Of a stretch of 64,000 nucleotides of DNA, positions 10,312-19,705 are shown piece after piece. The translations under genes and the position numbers were made by a program. Positions within the stretch are counted from its first letter, which is position 1; the number at the start of each line of letters is the position of its first letter. Source of the DNA: Mycobacterium sp. (GTDB lineage: Bacteria; Actinomycetota; Actinomycetes; Mycobacteriales; Mycobacteriaceae); assembly GCA_018401645.1 (NCBI GenBank), contig JAGYKK010000005.1, positions 1 through 64,000 of the forward strand. The letters are read 5' to 3'. The notes beneath the pieces were generated by a model, which was given only the letters and a program-made list of their open reading frames with translations, was not told where the DNA came from and did no database searches.

Positions 10312-10430
10312 CGGGTAACCGCCCGGAATGCATTTTTCGCGTCCTGCCGCCCGTGTCGCGTTGCGCAGCGGCGTTCGCGTGGCTCATGCTGTGAGCCAAC
10401 CTGGTGTGAGCCCGGTCTGGAGGCGGCGAG

Positions 10431-10964
10431 ATGGAAAACCACTCAGGACGCGCGGTGGAAATTGCGCCCTTTCACGCCGGTGGGTGCCTCAAGGGTTTCG
10501 TCGTTTTGGGCCGCTGGCCAAACTCCACCAAGGAATGGGCTCAACTCCTAATGGTCGCGGTCCGCGTTGCCTCTCTGCCCGGACTGCTGTCCACCACAAC
10601 GATTTTCGGCGTGCGAGAGGAACTGCCGGACCGTCCGCAGCCAGGGACCGTAGGACTGGTTCTCGCCGAGGGCACGGTCGTCGGTGAGACGGCGATCGCT
10701 CCCGGATATTTCGCCGGCAAGCAACCCCCCGCGCTGATCATGCTGCATCCGCCCTCGGAGACGACCCCGTCGCTTCCGGAGTGCTCAGGCGCGGCATCCG
10801 GGTGCCTGCTGCTTCCCGGCCTACCTCATCTTGGTCTGGAACATCGGGCCGCGTGGGTCGAGGCGGAGGCAGACGGCACGATCACCGGCATGGTCAGCAG
10901 GGTCGGCGTCGACCCGATCAACCATCCGGACACCGCGATCTTGGCCATGTTGCTCGCCGCGTAG
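10431..10964 (+). CDS. Conserved mycobacterial hypothetical protein (Rv3847-like, 177 aa)
   Basis: Position directly after sodA and length match Rv3847 as recalled. Confidence 0.75.
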   Translation: MENHSGRAVEIAPFHAGGCLKGFVVLGRWPNSTKEWAQLLMVAVRVASLPGLLSTTTIFGVREELPDRPQPGTVGLVLAEGTVVGETAIAPGYFAGKQPPALIMLHPPSETTPSLPECSGAASGCLLLPGLPHLGLEHRAAWVEAEADGTITGMVSRVGVDPINHPDTAILAMLLAA

Positions 10965-11360
10965 CCGGTGGACTCGCCACACCTCCGGTGGCTCACCCGG
11001 CTGATAACAGGCTTAACGTTCCCTGAAGGTTTCCAGCAAATGCTGCGCCACGGATCGGGGGCGGTCGGAAAGGTTGCCCAACGGGTCGACCGGTGGTCCC
11101 GCCCCGGCGTCCGGCACCGACCCGAACCACCGCAACAGCCGCCCGGCTGACTGCGTATTTTCTCAGCCTCAGCACAGTTTCCGCAGCTCTGATCACGGGG
11201 ATCCGCTGTGGCCGCCGGCTCGGCCCGACCAACTTCACGGCAGTTGTTTTCCCGCATCAGGGAGTTTGCGCTTGGTGTTTGGTTCCCAACCGGCTACATT
11301 GAGCAGCAAACACCTAGAGGGCCCAGAAAGCTCTTAGTTCGTCTCTGGAGGTCATTTTCG

Positions 11361-11759
11361 ATGAGCACAACGTTCTCGGCGAGGTTGAATCGCCTTTTCG
11401 ACACGGTCTATCCCCCGGGTCGCGGGCCGCACACCTCCGCTGAAGTAATCGGCGCGCTCAAGGCTGAGGGCGTGACCATGTCGGCCCCGTATCTGTCGCA
11501 GTTGCGGTCTGGTAACCGCACCAACCCTTCCGCAACGACGATGACGGCACTGGCTAACTTCTTCCGCATCAAGCCGGAATACTTCACCGACGACGCGTAC
11601 TACGCGAAGTTGGATGCCGAGCTGACCTTCTTGGCAAGCATGCGCGACGACGGCGTCCGCCGGATCGCCGCGCGTACCGTTGGTCTGTCCCCGGAGGCAC
11701 AGCGCGACGTCGCGGAAAAGGTCGACGAACTGCGTCGTCGGGAACAACTCGACGCCTAG
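11361..11759 (+). CDS. espR: Nucleoid-associated transcriptional regulator EspR (HTH)
   Basis: MSTTFSARLNRLFDTVYPPGRGPHTSAEVIGALKAEGVTMSAPYLSQLRSGNRTNPSATTMTALANFFRI...; 132 aa. Confidence 0.95.
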   Translation: MSTTFSARLNRLFDTVYPPGRGPHTSAEVIGALKAEGVTMSAPYLSQLRSGNRTNPSATTMTALANFFRIKPEYFTDDAYYAKLDAELTFLASMRDDGVRRIAARTVGLSPEAQRDVAEKVDELRRREQLDA

Positions 11760-11763
11760 GACC

Positions 11764-12894
11764 TCAACCGGTCACCGGGCGCGGGGTGGCACCCGCACCG
11801 TCGTCGGCGTTCGATCCGGAGGATCTTCCGACGTTGCGATATTGACGAGCGATCTCCAGAATCCACTCCCGATCCGAGCAGTTCGCGGGTTGCCGCAGCC
11901 AACCGTGACCCGGGAAGGCGCCGGCTGCATCGGCGGCATGAATCCATTGTGCGACGGCGAGTGCCTGCGCGGACGCGGAGGTACCTGGCGGCACATCCGC
12001 GCTCCCGGCGAAGTCCGGCGTCTGACGGGCCGCCTCGGCCTCCAGATACAGCGCGTCTGAGATCAATGAAAGTTGTTCCGCGACACGGAATACCAGCGGC
12101 CCACGGGGTCGCACGCCGATGCCGATGTCGGGGTGGCGCCGTGACATCTCCCGGCGCAGCGGCCCGATGAGATGAAGTTCACGACGTGCGCCGAACCAGT
12201 CCTCAACGGCCGGCAGCAGCGATCCCGCCGCCACGACGGCCATTGCACACATCAGGAGGGTCGCGGCGGTCCCAACGCCCACCAGGGGCGTGCTGCCCAC
12301 GGCACGCATCAGGAAAAAGGCGCTGGCCGCCACCATCAGGGCGATCCCGATCGTGAAGATGAACAGTGCCCGGCCGCGGCGACTGGGATTGGCAAATCGC
12401 ATTCCGACCCAGGCCACCAACGTCAGGGCAAAAAGCACATACAGCAGTGGAACCAGCCAGTGCAACGCCGTATTCGCCGAGCCGAGATTGCGCGTCAGGT
12501 ACTCCCGCGGCGCCATCTCAGGTTGACGCTCACCGCCGAGGAACAACGTCACGGTGAGCACCGCGATGAGTGCCCCCAGCCCGTACTGCAGCACGGCACG
12601 GCGGCGCGTGACCCCCGGCTGCCGGGTCGAGGCGACGGAGGTGATCATCACGCAACTGCCGGTGGCCGAGGCGACCAGCGCCACCTGACTGAGTCCGATC
12701 GCGATATTGGGCCAGCCCAACGCGGTATCGACCAACAGCGTCAATGGCGCCCAGTTCAGAGTGGCCACCACGGCCAGACTGCCCAGCGCGATGATCATCG
12801 CGCTGCTGACCACCGACCGTTGGTTGACCAGCGCCCAACCGATCCGCAGGCCGGTGGCCATCCCCAACAGGCCGGCGATGACCCAGACGATCAA
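11764..12894 (-). CDS. MAB_1171c-like (DUF6545) multi-TM putative transporter/membrane protein
   Basis: Multiple TM helices followed by a soluble C-term (LHLIGPLRREMSRRHPDIGIGVRPRGPLVFRVAEQLSLISDALYLE). TTG start at 12894 overlaps the upstream stop. Confidence 0.75.
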   Translation of the reverse strand: MIVWVIAGLLGMATGLRIGWALVNQRSVVSSAMIIALGSLAVVATLNWAPLTLLVDTALGWPNIAIGLSQVALVASATGSCVMITSVASTRQPGVTRRRAVLQYGLGALIAVLTVTLFLGGERQPEMAPREYLTRNLGSANTALHWLVPLLYVLFALTLVAWVGMRFANPSRRGRALFIFTIGIALMVAASAFFLMRAVGSTPLVGVGTAATLLMCAMAVVAAGSLLPAVEDWFGARRELHLIGPLRREMSRRHPDIGIGVRPRGPLVFRVAEQLSLISDALYLEAEAARQTPDFAGSADVPPGTSASAQALAVAQWIHAADAAGAFPGHGWLRQPANCSDREWILEIARQYRNVGRSSGSNADDGAGATPRPVTG

Positions 12895-13379
12895 CCAAAC
12901 GCCTCTCCGAGGCGGACCTGGACGATCGACGCGCGGTCGCTGGGCAGCCGGCCGAGCCGGTAGATCAGGAGTGCGGCGAAGTCCTCGGCCTCCTGCTCGA
13001 CATCCTCGCCACCGGGTCCCATACAGCCCGTGCGCTGGTTGAGCATGTAGCTGATCAGATCGTCGCCGGCCACCTCGGCGACTTCCCGGGCCGCTTCGAT
13101 GACCGGCATGCCATCGTGGCCCAGGACCAGATGGCCCAGTTCGTGGGCGAGGGTGCGATCGGCGGTGGGCAGGCCGTCCTGGATCAGGAATTCGTCGTAA
13201 TCGGCGTACTGCCGCCACTGCCCAGAGACACCCCGCGGCAAGACGGCCGTGCTCACCACAATGCTCCTCCCCCGGTGCTCGCCGACCGCGGTCACCAGGC
13301 CGGCCAGTGACACCTCGCCGTGGCGGGGTGCCAGCGCGAGCACGTCGTTCACCGCCCGGCCCACCCGGTGTTCGGTCAC
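12891..13379 (-). CDS. ImmA/IrrE-type HExxH metallopeptidase-like protein (162 aa)
   Basis: TLAHELGHLVLGHDG with downstream EQEAEDFAALLIYRL, a plausible third zinc ligand. Confidence 0.78.
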   Translation of the reverse strand: MTEHRVGRAVNDVLALAPRHGEVSLAGLVTAVGEHRGRSIVVSTAVLPRGVSGQWRQYADYDEFLIQDGLPTADRTLAHELGHLVLGHDGMPVIEAAREVAEVAGDDLISYMLNQRTGCMGPGGEDVEQEAEDFAALLIYRLGRLPSDRASIVQVRLGEAFG

Positions 13380-14300
13380 TGCAGGAACCGGGCGATCCCG
13401 CCGGCGGGCAGCGCGTAACCGGCCTTGGCCTGGCGATAGCCGAGGAACCCGCCGAAGGCGGTGATGCCGAGAAGGCCAGCCACTCCCGGCAACGCCAGCG
13501 CAGCGACGTCCGCGATGTCCGCCTCGCGGAGATAGTTCGGGTATCCCACCCGGCCCGCCTCCGGTGGCCGGGTATCGGCGCCGGGCCGCGTAGGGGGCGC
13601 AGCCGGCGGCGCGATAACCCGGGCCAGCGGGGTCGGTTCAATCGGACCGCTGGTAGCGAGAGCCGCTCGCGGGGATTCCGGCGGAGATGTTGCGGGAGCC
13701 GCCACTGGCGACTCCGAGAGCGCCGTGCCGCCGGATGTCGCGGGACTGCTGAGCCCCTCCATTCCGAGCCCGGGCAACGCGCGCCCGGTCGTTGCCGGGA
13801 ACTGGGCGAGCGGAGGGGCCGGCGGAGGGGCAGTTACCACCCAGAAGTTGCCATCCCATCCGCCGTTTCTCCACGCCAAGGGGCAATGGCACCGGCCGGA
13901 CCGGTAAATCCGGCCAGACCGGCCAGTTGATGTGAGGCCAGTTGATGTGACAGTGCCACTCGGGCGACTGCGCGGAGTGGGCGTTTTCCCCCGGAGCTTC
14001 ACCGGCGGACCCGCGCCCGGCGGGCCGCCCGGGGCTTCGGCGCTGCGCAGTCGAGTCAACGGGGCGAATCCCCGGCACTTGGCTGCGGGCCCGGGGTTGT
14101 CCGCCTACGGGATTGCCGCGACGGTCCGCGCCGGACGAGCGGGGCGAGTTGTCCGGCGCCCGGTCCACCGCGGCGGGTTCCGCCTGAGCGGGCGCGGCCA
14201 GACCTATGCTCGCCGCGGCGCTGACACCCCCTGTGCCGCACAGGACTCCCGCGGTGAGCGTCCAACTCATCACCACGGCGCGTCGTCGCGACCGGTTCAC
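13376..14300 (-). pseudogene. Secreted/anchored W/P-rich protein with signal peptide and C-terminal TM, split over two frames
   Basis: N-term MNRSRRRAVVMSWTLTAGVLCGTGGVSAAASIGLAAPAQA; ...WHCHINWPHINWPVWPDLP; C-term in another frame WRNGGWDGNFWVVTAPPPAPPLAQFP...ALALPGVAGLLGITAFGGFLGYRQAKAGYALPAGGIARFLQ. Confidence 0.55.
13921..13950. repeat. Two tandem copies of GGCCAGTTGATGTGA (encode HINWP HINWP)
   Basis: Exact 15-bp direct repeat. Confidence 0.85.
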
Positions 14301-14464
14301 GGATACCCCTTGACATATGCGGGCGTCGCCCGGGTTTGCGGAGTTCCCCCAATTGTGGCATACCCGCAGGTCGTGAATCCAAGGCTTGGACCGGGCGATA
14401 GTGTTAAGCGCACCGATCGACGAACCCCGTCTCGCCGATCGCCGACGATCGGAAGGCAGCGACC

Positions 14465-15121
14465 ATGGGCCTGTTCATCAAGCGCAAGAGTCGGGCGACA
14501 AAGCGCGCGGAGGCCCGGGCACTCAAGACCAAGGCCAGGTTGGAAGCCAAACTCGCCGCAAAGAACGAGGCCAAACGCATCAAGGTCACTGCCGCGGCGC
14601 AGGGTAAGGCGGTCAAGGCACACCTCAAAGCACAAAAGGACAGCGATCGCGCAGCAGTGCGGGTCGCCGAGACCCGACTGCGCACCAAACGCGAGGGCAG
14701 ACTTCTCTCACCCGGCCGGGTGCGCCGAACGTTGACGGTGTCCCGACTTCTGGCGCCGGTCGTCGTGCCGATCGCCTACCGGGCTGCGATGGCCGCCCGG
14801 GGTGCGATAGACGAACGCCGGGCGGATCGACTCGGCGTGCCACTGACAGCGCTGGGTCAGTTCTCCGGCCAGGGTGGACGGCTTTCGGCCCGGATCTCCG
14901 GAGCCGAGAAGACCCTGCGACTGGTGGCCGAGAAGAGACCCGGAGATGACGAGAACCAGCAGTTCGTCGCCGCGATGACCGACCGATTGACCGCATTGTC
15001 GGCAGCCGTGCCGGCCGCGGAGAACATGCCCGGCCCCCGCCGACGGGATGCCCAAAACTCGATCAGCGGACAACTCGACGGCATAGAGGCCGACCTGTTG
15101 GCGCGGCTGGGGGTGTTGTAG
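14465..15121 (+). CDS. DUF6474 family protein (Rv3850-like, 218 aa)
   Basis: MGLFIKRKSRATKRAEARALKTKARLEAKLAAKNEAKRIK...; position and length match Rv3850. Confidence 0.85.
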   Translation: MGLFIKRKSRATKRAEARALKTKARLEAKLAAKNEAKRIKVTAAAQGKAVKAHLKAQKDSDRAAVRVAETRLRTKREGRLLSPGRVRRTLTVSRLLAPVVVPIAYRAAMAARGAIDERRADRLGVPLTALGQFSGQGGRLSARISGAEKTLRLVAEKRPGDDENQQFVAAMTDRLTALSAAVPAAENMPGPRRRDAQNSISGQLDGIEADLLARLGVL

Positions 15122-15262
15122 TCAGAGGTGGCGCGGACCACGGCAAGGGTCATCGTTGCGACCGCTCTGGTCAGAATGATCTGGAGAAACTCCGGGGCTT
15201 CGCCGGGCAATCGACGCCATTGACAATCGGCGCTGTTGAAAACTTTTAGGGAAGGCAATTTC

Positions 15263-15709
15263 ATGGCAGACCCACAGGGCGGGCCCGACAATACGTCCGG
15301 CGCGATCCCCTCCTCTCCGGCGAAGAAGACGCCCGTCAGGAAGGACGCGGCTCGGAAGGCTCCGACGGTGCCCGCCAAGAAAGCACCCATAAAGAGGGTG
15401 CCCGCCAAGAAGGTGCCCGCCAAGAAAGCGGGCAGCAAGAAAGCTCCCGCGAAAGCGGCCACCGAATCCGCGCAGCGGGCCGCGCCCGCGCCCCGACCGC
15501 CCCGGGCGCACACAGCGGCAGTACCCGGGCCGTTGGGCGAGACGCCTGTGGTCGGCATTCCCACCGCAGTGACGAGCGCTGCTGAACCGACGGATGCGAA
15601 GCCCGCGCGGGGAAGCGCGGCCAGGACCCCGATCCGTATCCCCCTGGCGATCGGGCTGACCGCGGCCAGCCTCGGCGCGATGCTGATTCGGCGACTTCGT
15701 CGCCGCTGA
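15263..15709 (+). CDS. hns: H-NS-like/Lys-Ala-rich nucleoid-associated protein with C-terminal TM (Rv3852-like)
   Basis: MADPQGGPDNTSGAIPSSPAKKTPVRK...PAKKAPIKRVPAKKVPAKKAGSKKAPAK...IPLAIGLTAASLGAMLIRRLRRR; downstream of the Rv3850 homolog as in Mtb. Confidence 0.85.
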   Translation: MADPQGGPDNTSGAIPSSPAKKTPVRKDAARKAPTVPAKKAPIKRVPAKKVPAKKAGSKKAPAKAATESAQRAAPAPRPPRAHTAAVPGPLGETPVVGIPTAVTSAAEPTDAKPARGSAARTPIRIPLAIGLTAASLGAMLIRRLRRR

Positions 15710-15748
15710 GACCGGAGATTCGGCGACTTCGTCGCCGTTGGGACCGGA
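15685..15748. repeat. 32-bp tandem duplication, each copy containing hairpin CGGCGAC-TTC-GTCGCCG
   Basis: GATTCGGCGACTTCGTCGCCGCTGAGACCGGA / GATTCGGCGACTTCGTCGCCGTTGGGACCGGA (two mismatches). Confidence 0.9.
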
Positions 15749-15820
15749 TCAGCACCGTCATCAGGGGCGATCGGATCCCCGCTCTGGAGCTCCCGGTTCC
15801 CAGCATTTAAGGTAACCGGC

Positions 15821-18425
15821 ATGTCGGACGTCTATCCCCCGGCGAAGCCGACGTTGCGCCGGATGGCCCTGTTCTGCCTGTTAGCAGGCGTGTTGACCGC
15901 CGCGTTGTTGTTTCCGGTCGTTGGCGGCATCGGGATGGCGAGCAACCACGCATCAGAGTCGGTGACTCAAAGCTCCGAAGACATCGTCGGCGGGAAGGTA
16001 CCCGCGGTCTCGACGATGGTGGACGCCGCCGGTACTCCGATCGCGTGGCTCTACCTACAACGCCGCTGGGAGGTGCCCACCAACCGCATCGCCGACACGA
16101 TGAAACTCGCGATCGTGTCCATCGAGGACAAACGCTTCGCCGATCATAACGGCGTCGACCTCCAGGGCACCCTCACCGGCCTGGCCGGGTTCCTCAAAGG
16201 CGGCGGGAACACCCGCGGTGGATCCACCATCGAGCAGCAGTACGTCAAGAACTACAACCTGCTGGTCACTGCCGACAGCGATGCAGAGCGCCGGGCCGCG
16301 GTAGAGACCACCCCGACCCGCAAGCTCCGGGAGATCAGGACGGCTCTGGCGTTGGGTACGCAACTCACCAAGCCCGAGATCCTCACCCGCTATCTGAACC
16401 TGATTCCGTTCGGCAACGGCGCCTACGGCATCCAGGACGCCGCCCGCACCTACTTCGGGATCGATGCGGTAGGACTCAACTGGCAGCAGTCGGCACTGCT
16501 GGCCGGGATGGTTCAGTCCACCAGTGCCCTGAACCCCTACACCAATCCGCAGGGCGCCCTGGATCGGCGCAACCTGGTGCTCGACACCATGATCGGAAAC
16601 CTGCCCGCCTTCACCGACGAGCTTCGCGCCGCACGAGAACAACCGTTGGGCGTTCTGCCGAAACCAAGTACCCTCCCGCAGGGCTGCATCGCCGCGGGCG
16701 ATCGCGCGTTCTTCTGCGACTACGCGCTGGAATACCTGGCCCGGGCGGGCATCAGCAAGGAGGAGGTGGCCCGCAACGGCTACCTGATCAAGACGACGCT
16801 GGATCCTAAGGTTCAAACCAGCGTCAAGCGGGCGATCAACGCCGTCGCCGCTCCCACCTTGGACAGCGTCGCCAGCGTGATGAGTGTCATCCGGCCCGGC
16901 AAGGATTCGCATCGGGTGCTCGCGATGGGTGACAACCGCGGTTACGGGTTGAAATTGGAGGCCGGCCAAACCGTGCAACCGCAGCCCTTCACCCTTCTAG
17001 GTGACGGTGCGGGTTCTATTTTCAAGATCTTCACCAGCGCCGCGGCGCTGGAGATGGGAATGGGCATCAACGCAATGCTCGACGTTCCGCCCGGGTTCCA
17101 GGGAAAGGGACTCGGCGACAGCGACACCAAGGGGTGCCCGCCCAAAACCTGGTGCGTTCGCAATGCAGCGGGCTATCGCAGCCCGCTGAGCATGACCGAT
17201 GCCCTGGCGTTGTCGCCGAACACCACCTTCGCGAAACTCATCGAACAGGTCGGGGTTGGGCGAACGGTCGACATGGCGGTGCGCCTGGGCCTGCGCTCCT
17301 ACGCCGATCCCGGCACCGCTCGGGCCTACGTGCAGAACAGTGACGAGAGCCTCGCCGAGTACGTCAAGCGGGAGAACATCGGCTCCTTCACCCTCGGGCC
17401 CTTCGAAGTCAATGCGTTGGAATTGTCCAACGTCGCCGCCACCTTGGCCTCCGGGGGCGTGTGGTGTCCACCGACCCCCATCGACAAGGTGCTGGATCGC
17501 GGGGGTAAGCCGATCGACGTCCCGACCGCGAAGTGCGAGCAGGTGGTACCCGAAGGTCTCGCCAACACCCTGACCAACGCTCTGGCCAAAGACACCATCA
17601 CCGGGACCGGGACCGAGACGATCGTCGTCGGCTGGGGCCTGCCGATGGCCGGGAAGACGGGAACCACCGAATCCCACCGCTCCTCCGGATTTCTGGGTTA
17701 TACCAATCAACTCGCTGCGGCCAGTTACGTATTCGACGACTCCCCAAAGCCCGCGGCCCTGTGCGCCTTCCCGTTGCGCAAGTGCGGCGGTGAGGGCAAC
17801 CTCTACGGCGGAACATCACCGGCCCAAACCTGGTTCCTGGCGATGAGCCCGATCGCCACCAGTTTCCCGGTCCGGTGACGTTGCCGCCGACCGATCCTCG
17901 CTACTTGAACGGTGCCCCGGGCAAGGCTGTGCCCGTCGTGGTGGGTCTGAATCTCGATGCCGCGCGACAACGCATCCGGGAAGCGGGTTTCCGGGTGTCG
18001 GATCAGTCGATACCGGTGAACAGCACGGCGTCACGGGGAACCGTCGTCGGGACCAGCCCATCCGGGCCGGTCCTACCCGGCTCGGTCATCACGATAACCA
18101 CGAGCAGTGGAAGCGCTCCGGCGCCGCCGCCGGTGTACCGCGCCCCGGTTCCCCAGTACGACCCCGGCAACAACAACAACTACAGCGAGAACTACGACGC
18201 CCTGCGCCGCCACCCCCGGCGCAGGTCCCGCCGCCGCCACTGGGTGCGAACGTTATCGAGATCCCGGGTCTACCGCCGATCACGGTTCCGGTCCCCACCA
18301 GCCGTCCCCGAATTCCTGCCGCCGCCACCACCACCGCCGCCACCACCACCGCCACCACCACCGCCCCCGCCACCACCACCACCACGCCGCCACCACCACC
18401 CGGCGGAATCATTCCGCCGGCCTGA
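15821..18425 (+). pseudogene. ponA2: Class A penicillin-binding protein (PonA2-like transglycosylase/transpeptidase) with PASTA domain, frame-disrupted near the C-terminus
   Basis: TM, GT51 region (SIEDKRFADHNGVDLQG, GGSTIEQQYVKNYNLL), transpeptidase motifs (SIFKIFT, SPNTTF, KTGTTE). PASTA segment GAPGKAVPVVVGLNLDAARQRIREAGFRVSDQSIP continues in another frame from 17875; the tail GANVIEIPGLPPITVPVPTSRPRIPAAATTT... is in a third frame. Confidence 0.88.
18400..18420. repeat. 21-bp perfect inverted repeat CCGGCGGAAT-C-ATTCCGCCGG at the end of the PBP gene
   Basis: Exact palindrome read from sequence. Confidence 0.8.
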
Positions 18426-18511
18426 TAACAATCGGCTAAGGACTGCCACCTTGCGCCTACCAACGACGACCTGCCACCAACGCGAGGCTCGACGTTTTCT
18501 AAGGTGGGGTA

Positions 18512-19705
18512 ATGACCACCGCTATCGACGCCGACCAAGTCGCCAAGATCGCTGAGGAGGTCGTCGCCGAGCACGACCCCAAGCAAGTACCACTGCCGGA
18601 CTTCCTCGGCGCATGCTTCGATGCGGGACTGTCGTGGGTCCACTTCCCTGAAGGCCTGGGCGGGCTGGGCGCCTCCCGTGGCCTACAGGGCGTGGCCGAC
18701 GAAATCCTGCAGGGTGCGGGCGGCCCGGTACCTCTTGGGTTGAATCCGATGGGCTACGGAATGGCCGCACCGACCGTGCGCGAGCACGCGCAGAGCGAAG
18801 ACATCAAGAAGTTTTTCCTGCGTCCGCTGGCCACGACGGAGGACATCTGGTGTCAGCTCTTCTCTGAGCCGGGGGCGGGCTCTGACCTCGCGGGGTTGGC
18901 CACCTCGGCGGTGCGCGACGGAGACGGTTGGGTGATCAACGGGCAGAAGGTGTGGACCAGCCTGGCCCACAAGGCCCGCTGGGGCCTGCTGCTGGCCCGC
19001 ACCGACACCGACGCACCCAAACACAAGGGGCTGACCTACTTCATTCTGGACATGCACGCCCCCGGCGTCGAGACCCGGCCACTGCGCCAGATGACCGGAC
19101 AGGCCGAGTTCAACGAGGTTTACATCACCGATGCGCGCATCGGTGACACCCATCGCCTCGGCGGTGTCGGCGACGGTTGGCGAGTGGCGATGACCACACT
19201 GATGAACGAGCGCAGCGCCCTGGGAGCCAGCGGTAGTCGCCGCGGCGCCGGAACGATCGCCGAGGCCGTTGCGCTATGGGCCGCACGCCCGGATCTGCAC
19301 ACCCCGGTGATGCGCGACCGCCTCGCAGCGCTATGGCTACGCGCCGAGGCGCAGCGGCTCACCTCCGAACGATCACGCGCATCGGCAACCGCCGGCGATC
19401 CCGGCCCGGAAGGGTCAATCGGCAAAATGGTCGGTGCCGAACTAAATCAAAAGATCTACCAGTTCTGCATGGATCTGCTTGGGCCGGAGGGCATTCTGTA
19501 CCACGGTTACGCCATGCACGGATCGCACCGAGACGGTGATTGGCGCGGTCCAATCCAGCAGCGTTACCTGCGAAGTCGTGCCAACACCATTGAGGGAGGT
19601 ACCTCCGAGGTGATGCGCAACATCCTGGGCGAGCGGGTGCTGGGCCTGCCCGGCGATCTGCGGGCCGACGCCGGGATGCCGTGGAAGGACGTACCCCGTG
19701 GCTGA
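18512..19705 (+). CDS. Acyl-CoA dehydrogenase (FadE17-like)
   Basis: LFSEPGAGSDLAGLATSAVRDGDGWVINGQKVWTSLAHKARWGLLLARTD; ANTIEGGTSEVMRNILGERVLGLP. Confidence 0.93.
   Translation: MTTAIDADQVAKIAEEVVAEHDPKQVPLPDFLGACFDAGLSWVHFPEGLGGLGASRGLQGVADEILQGAGGPVPLGLNPMGYGMAAPTVREHAQSEDIKKFFLRPLATTEDIWCQLFSEPGAGSDLAGLATSAVRDGDGWVINGQKVWTSLAHKARWGLLLARTDTDAPKHKGLTYFILDMHAPGVETRPLRQMTGQAEFNEVYITDARIGDTHRLGGVGDGWRVAMTTLMNERSALGASGSRRGAGTIAEAVALWAARPDLHTPVMRDRLAALWLRAEAQRLTSERSRASATAGDPGPEGSIGKMVGAELNQKIYQFCMDLLGPEGILYHGYAMHGSHRDGDWRGPIQQRYLRSRANTIEGGTSEVMRNILGERVLGLPGDLRADAGMPWKDVPRG

Noticed and set aside
11764-13641. 625-aa ORF 11764-13641 as one protein
   Set aside because: Its N-terminal half is shadow translation of the HELGH protease gene; the genuine membrane protein starts near 12894.
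17860-17890. Programmed ribosomal frameshift in the PBP gene
   Set aside because: No slippery heptamer or obvious stimulatory structure, and the same gene and many neighbours contain further unrelated shifts.
18321-18400. Possible CRISPR-like or tandem repeat array in the CCACCACCA tract
   Set aside because: Simple triplet microsatellite encoding Thr/Ala/Pro; no spacer structure.
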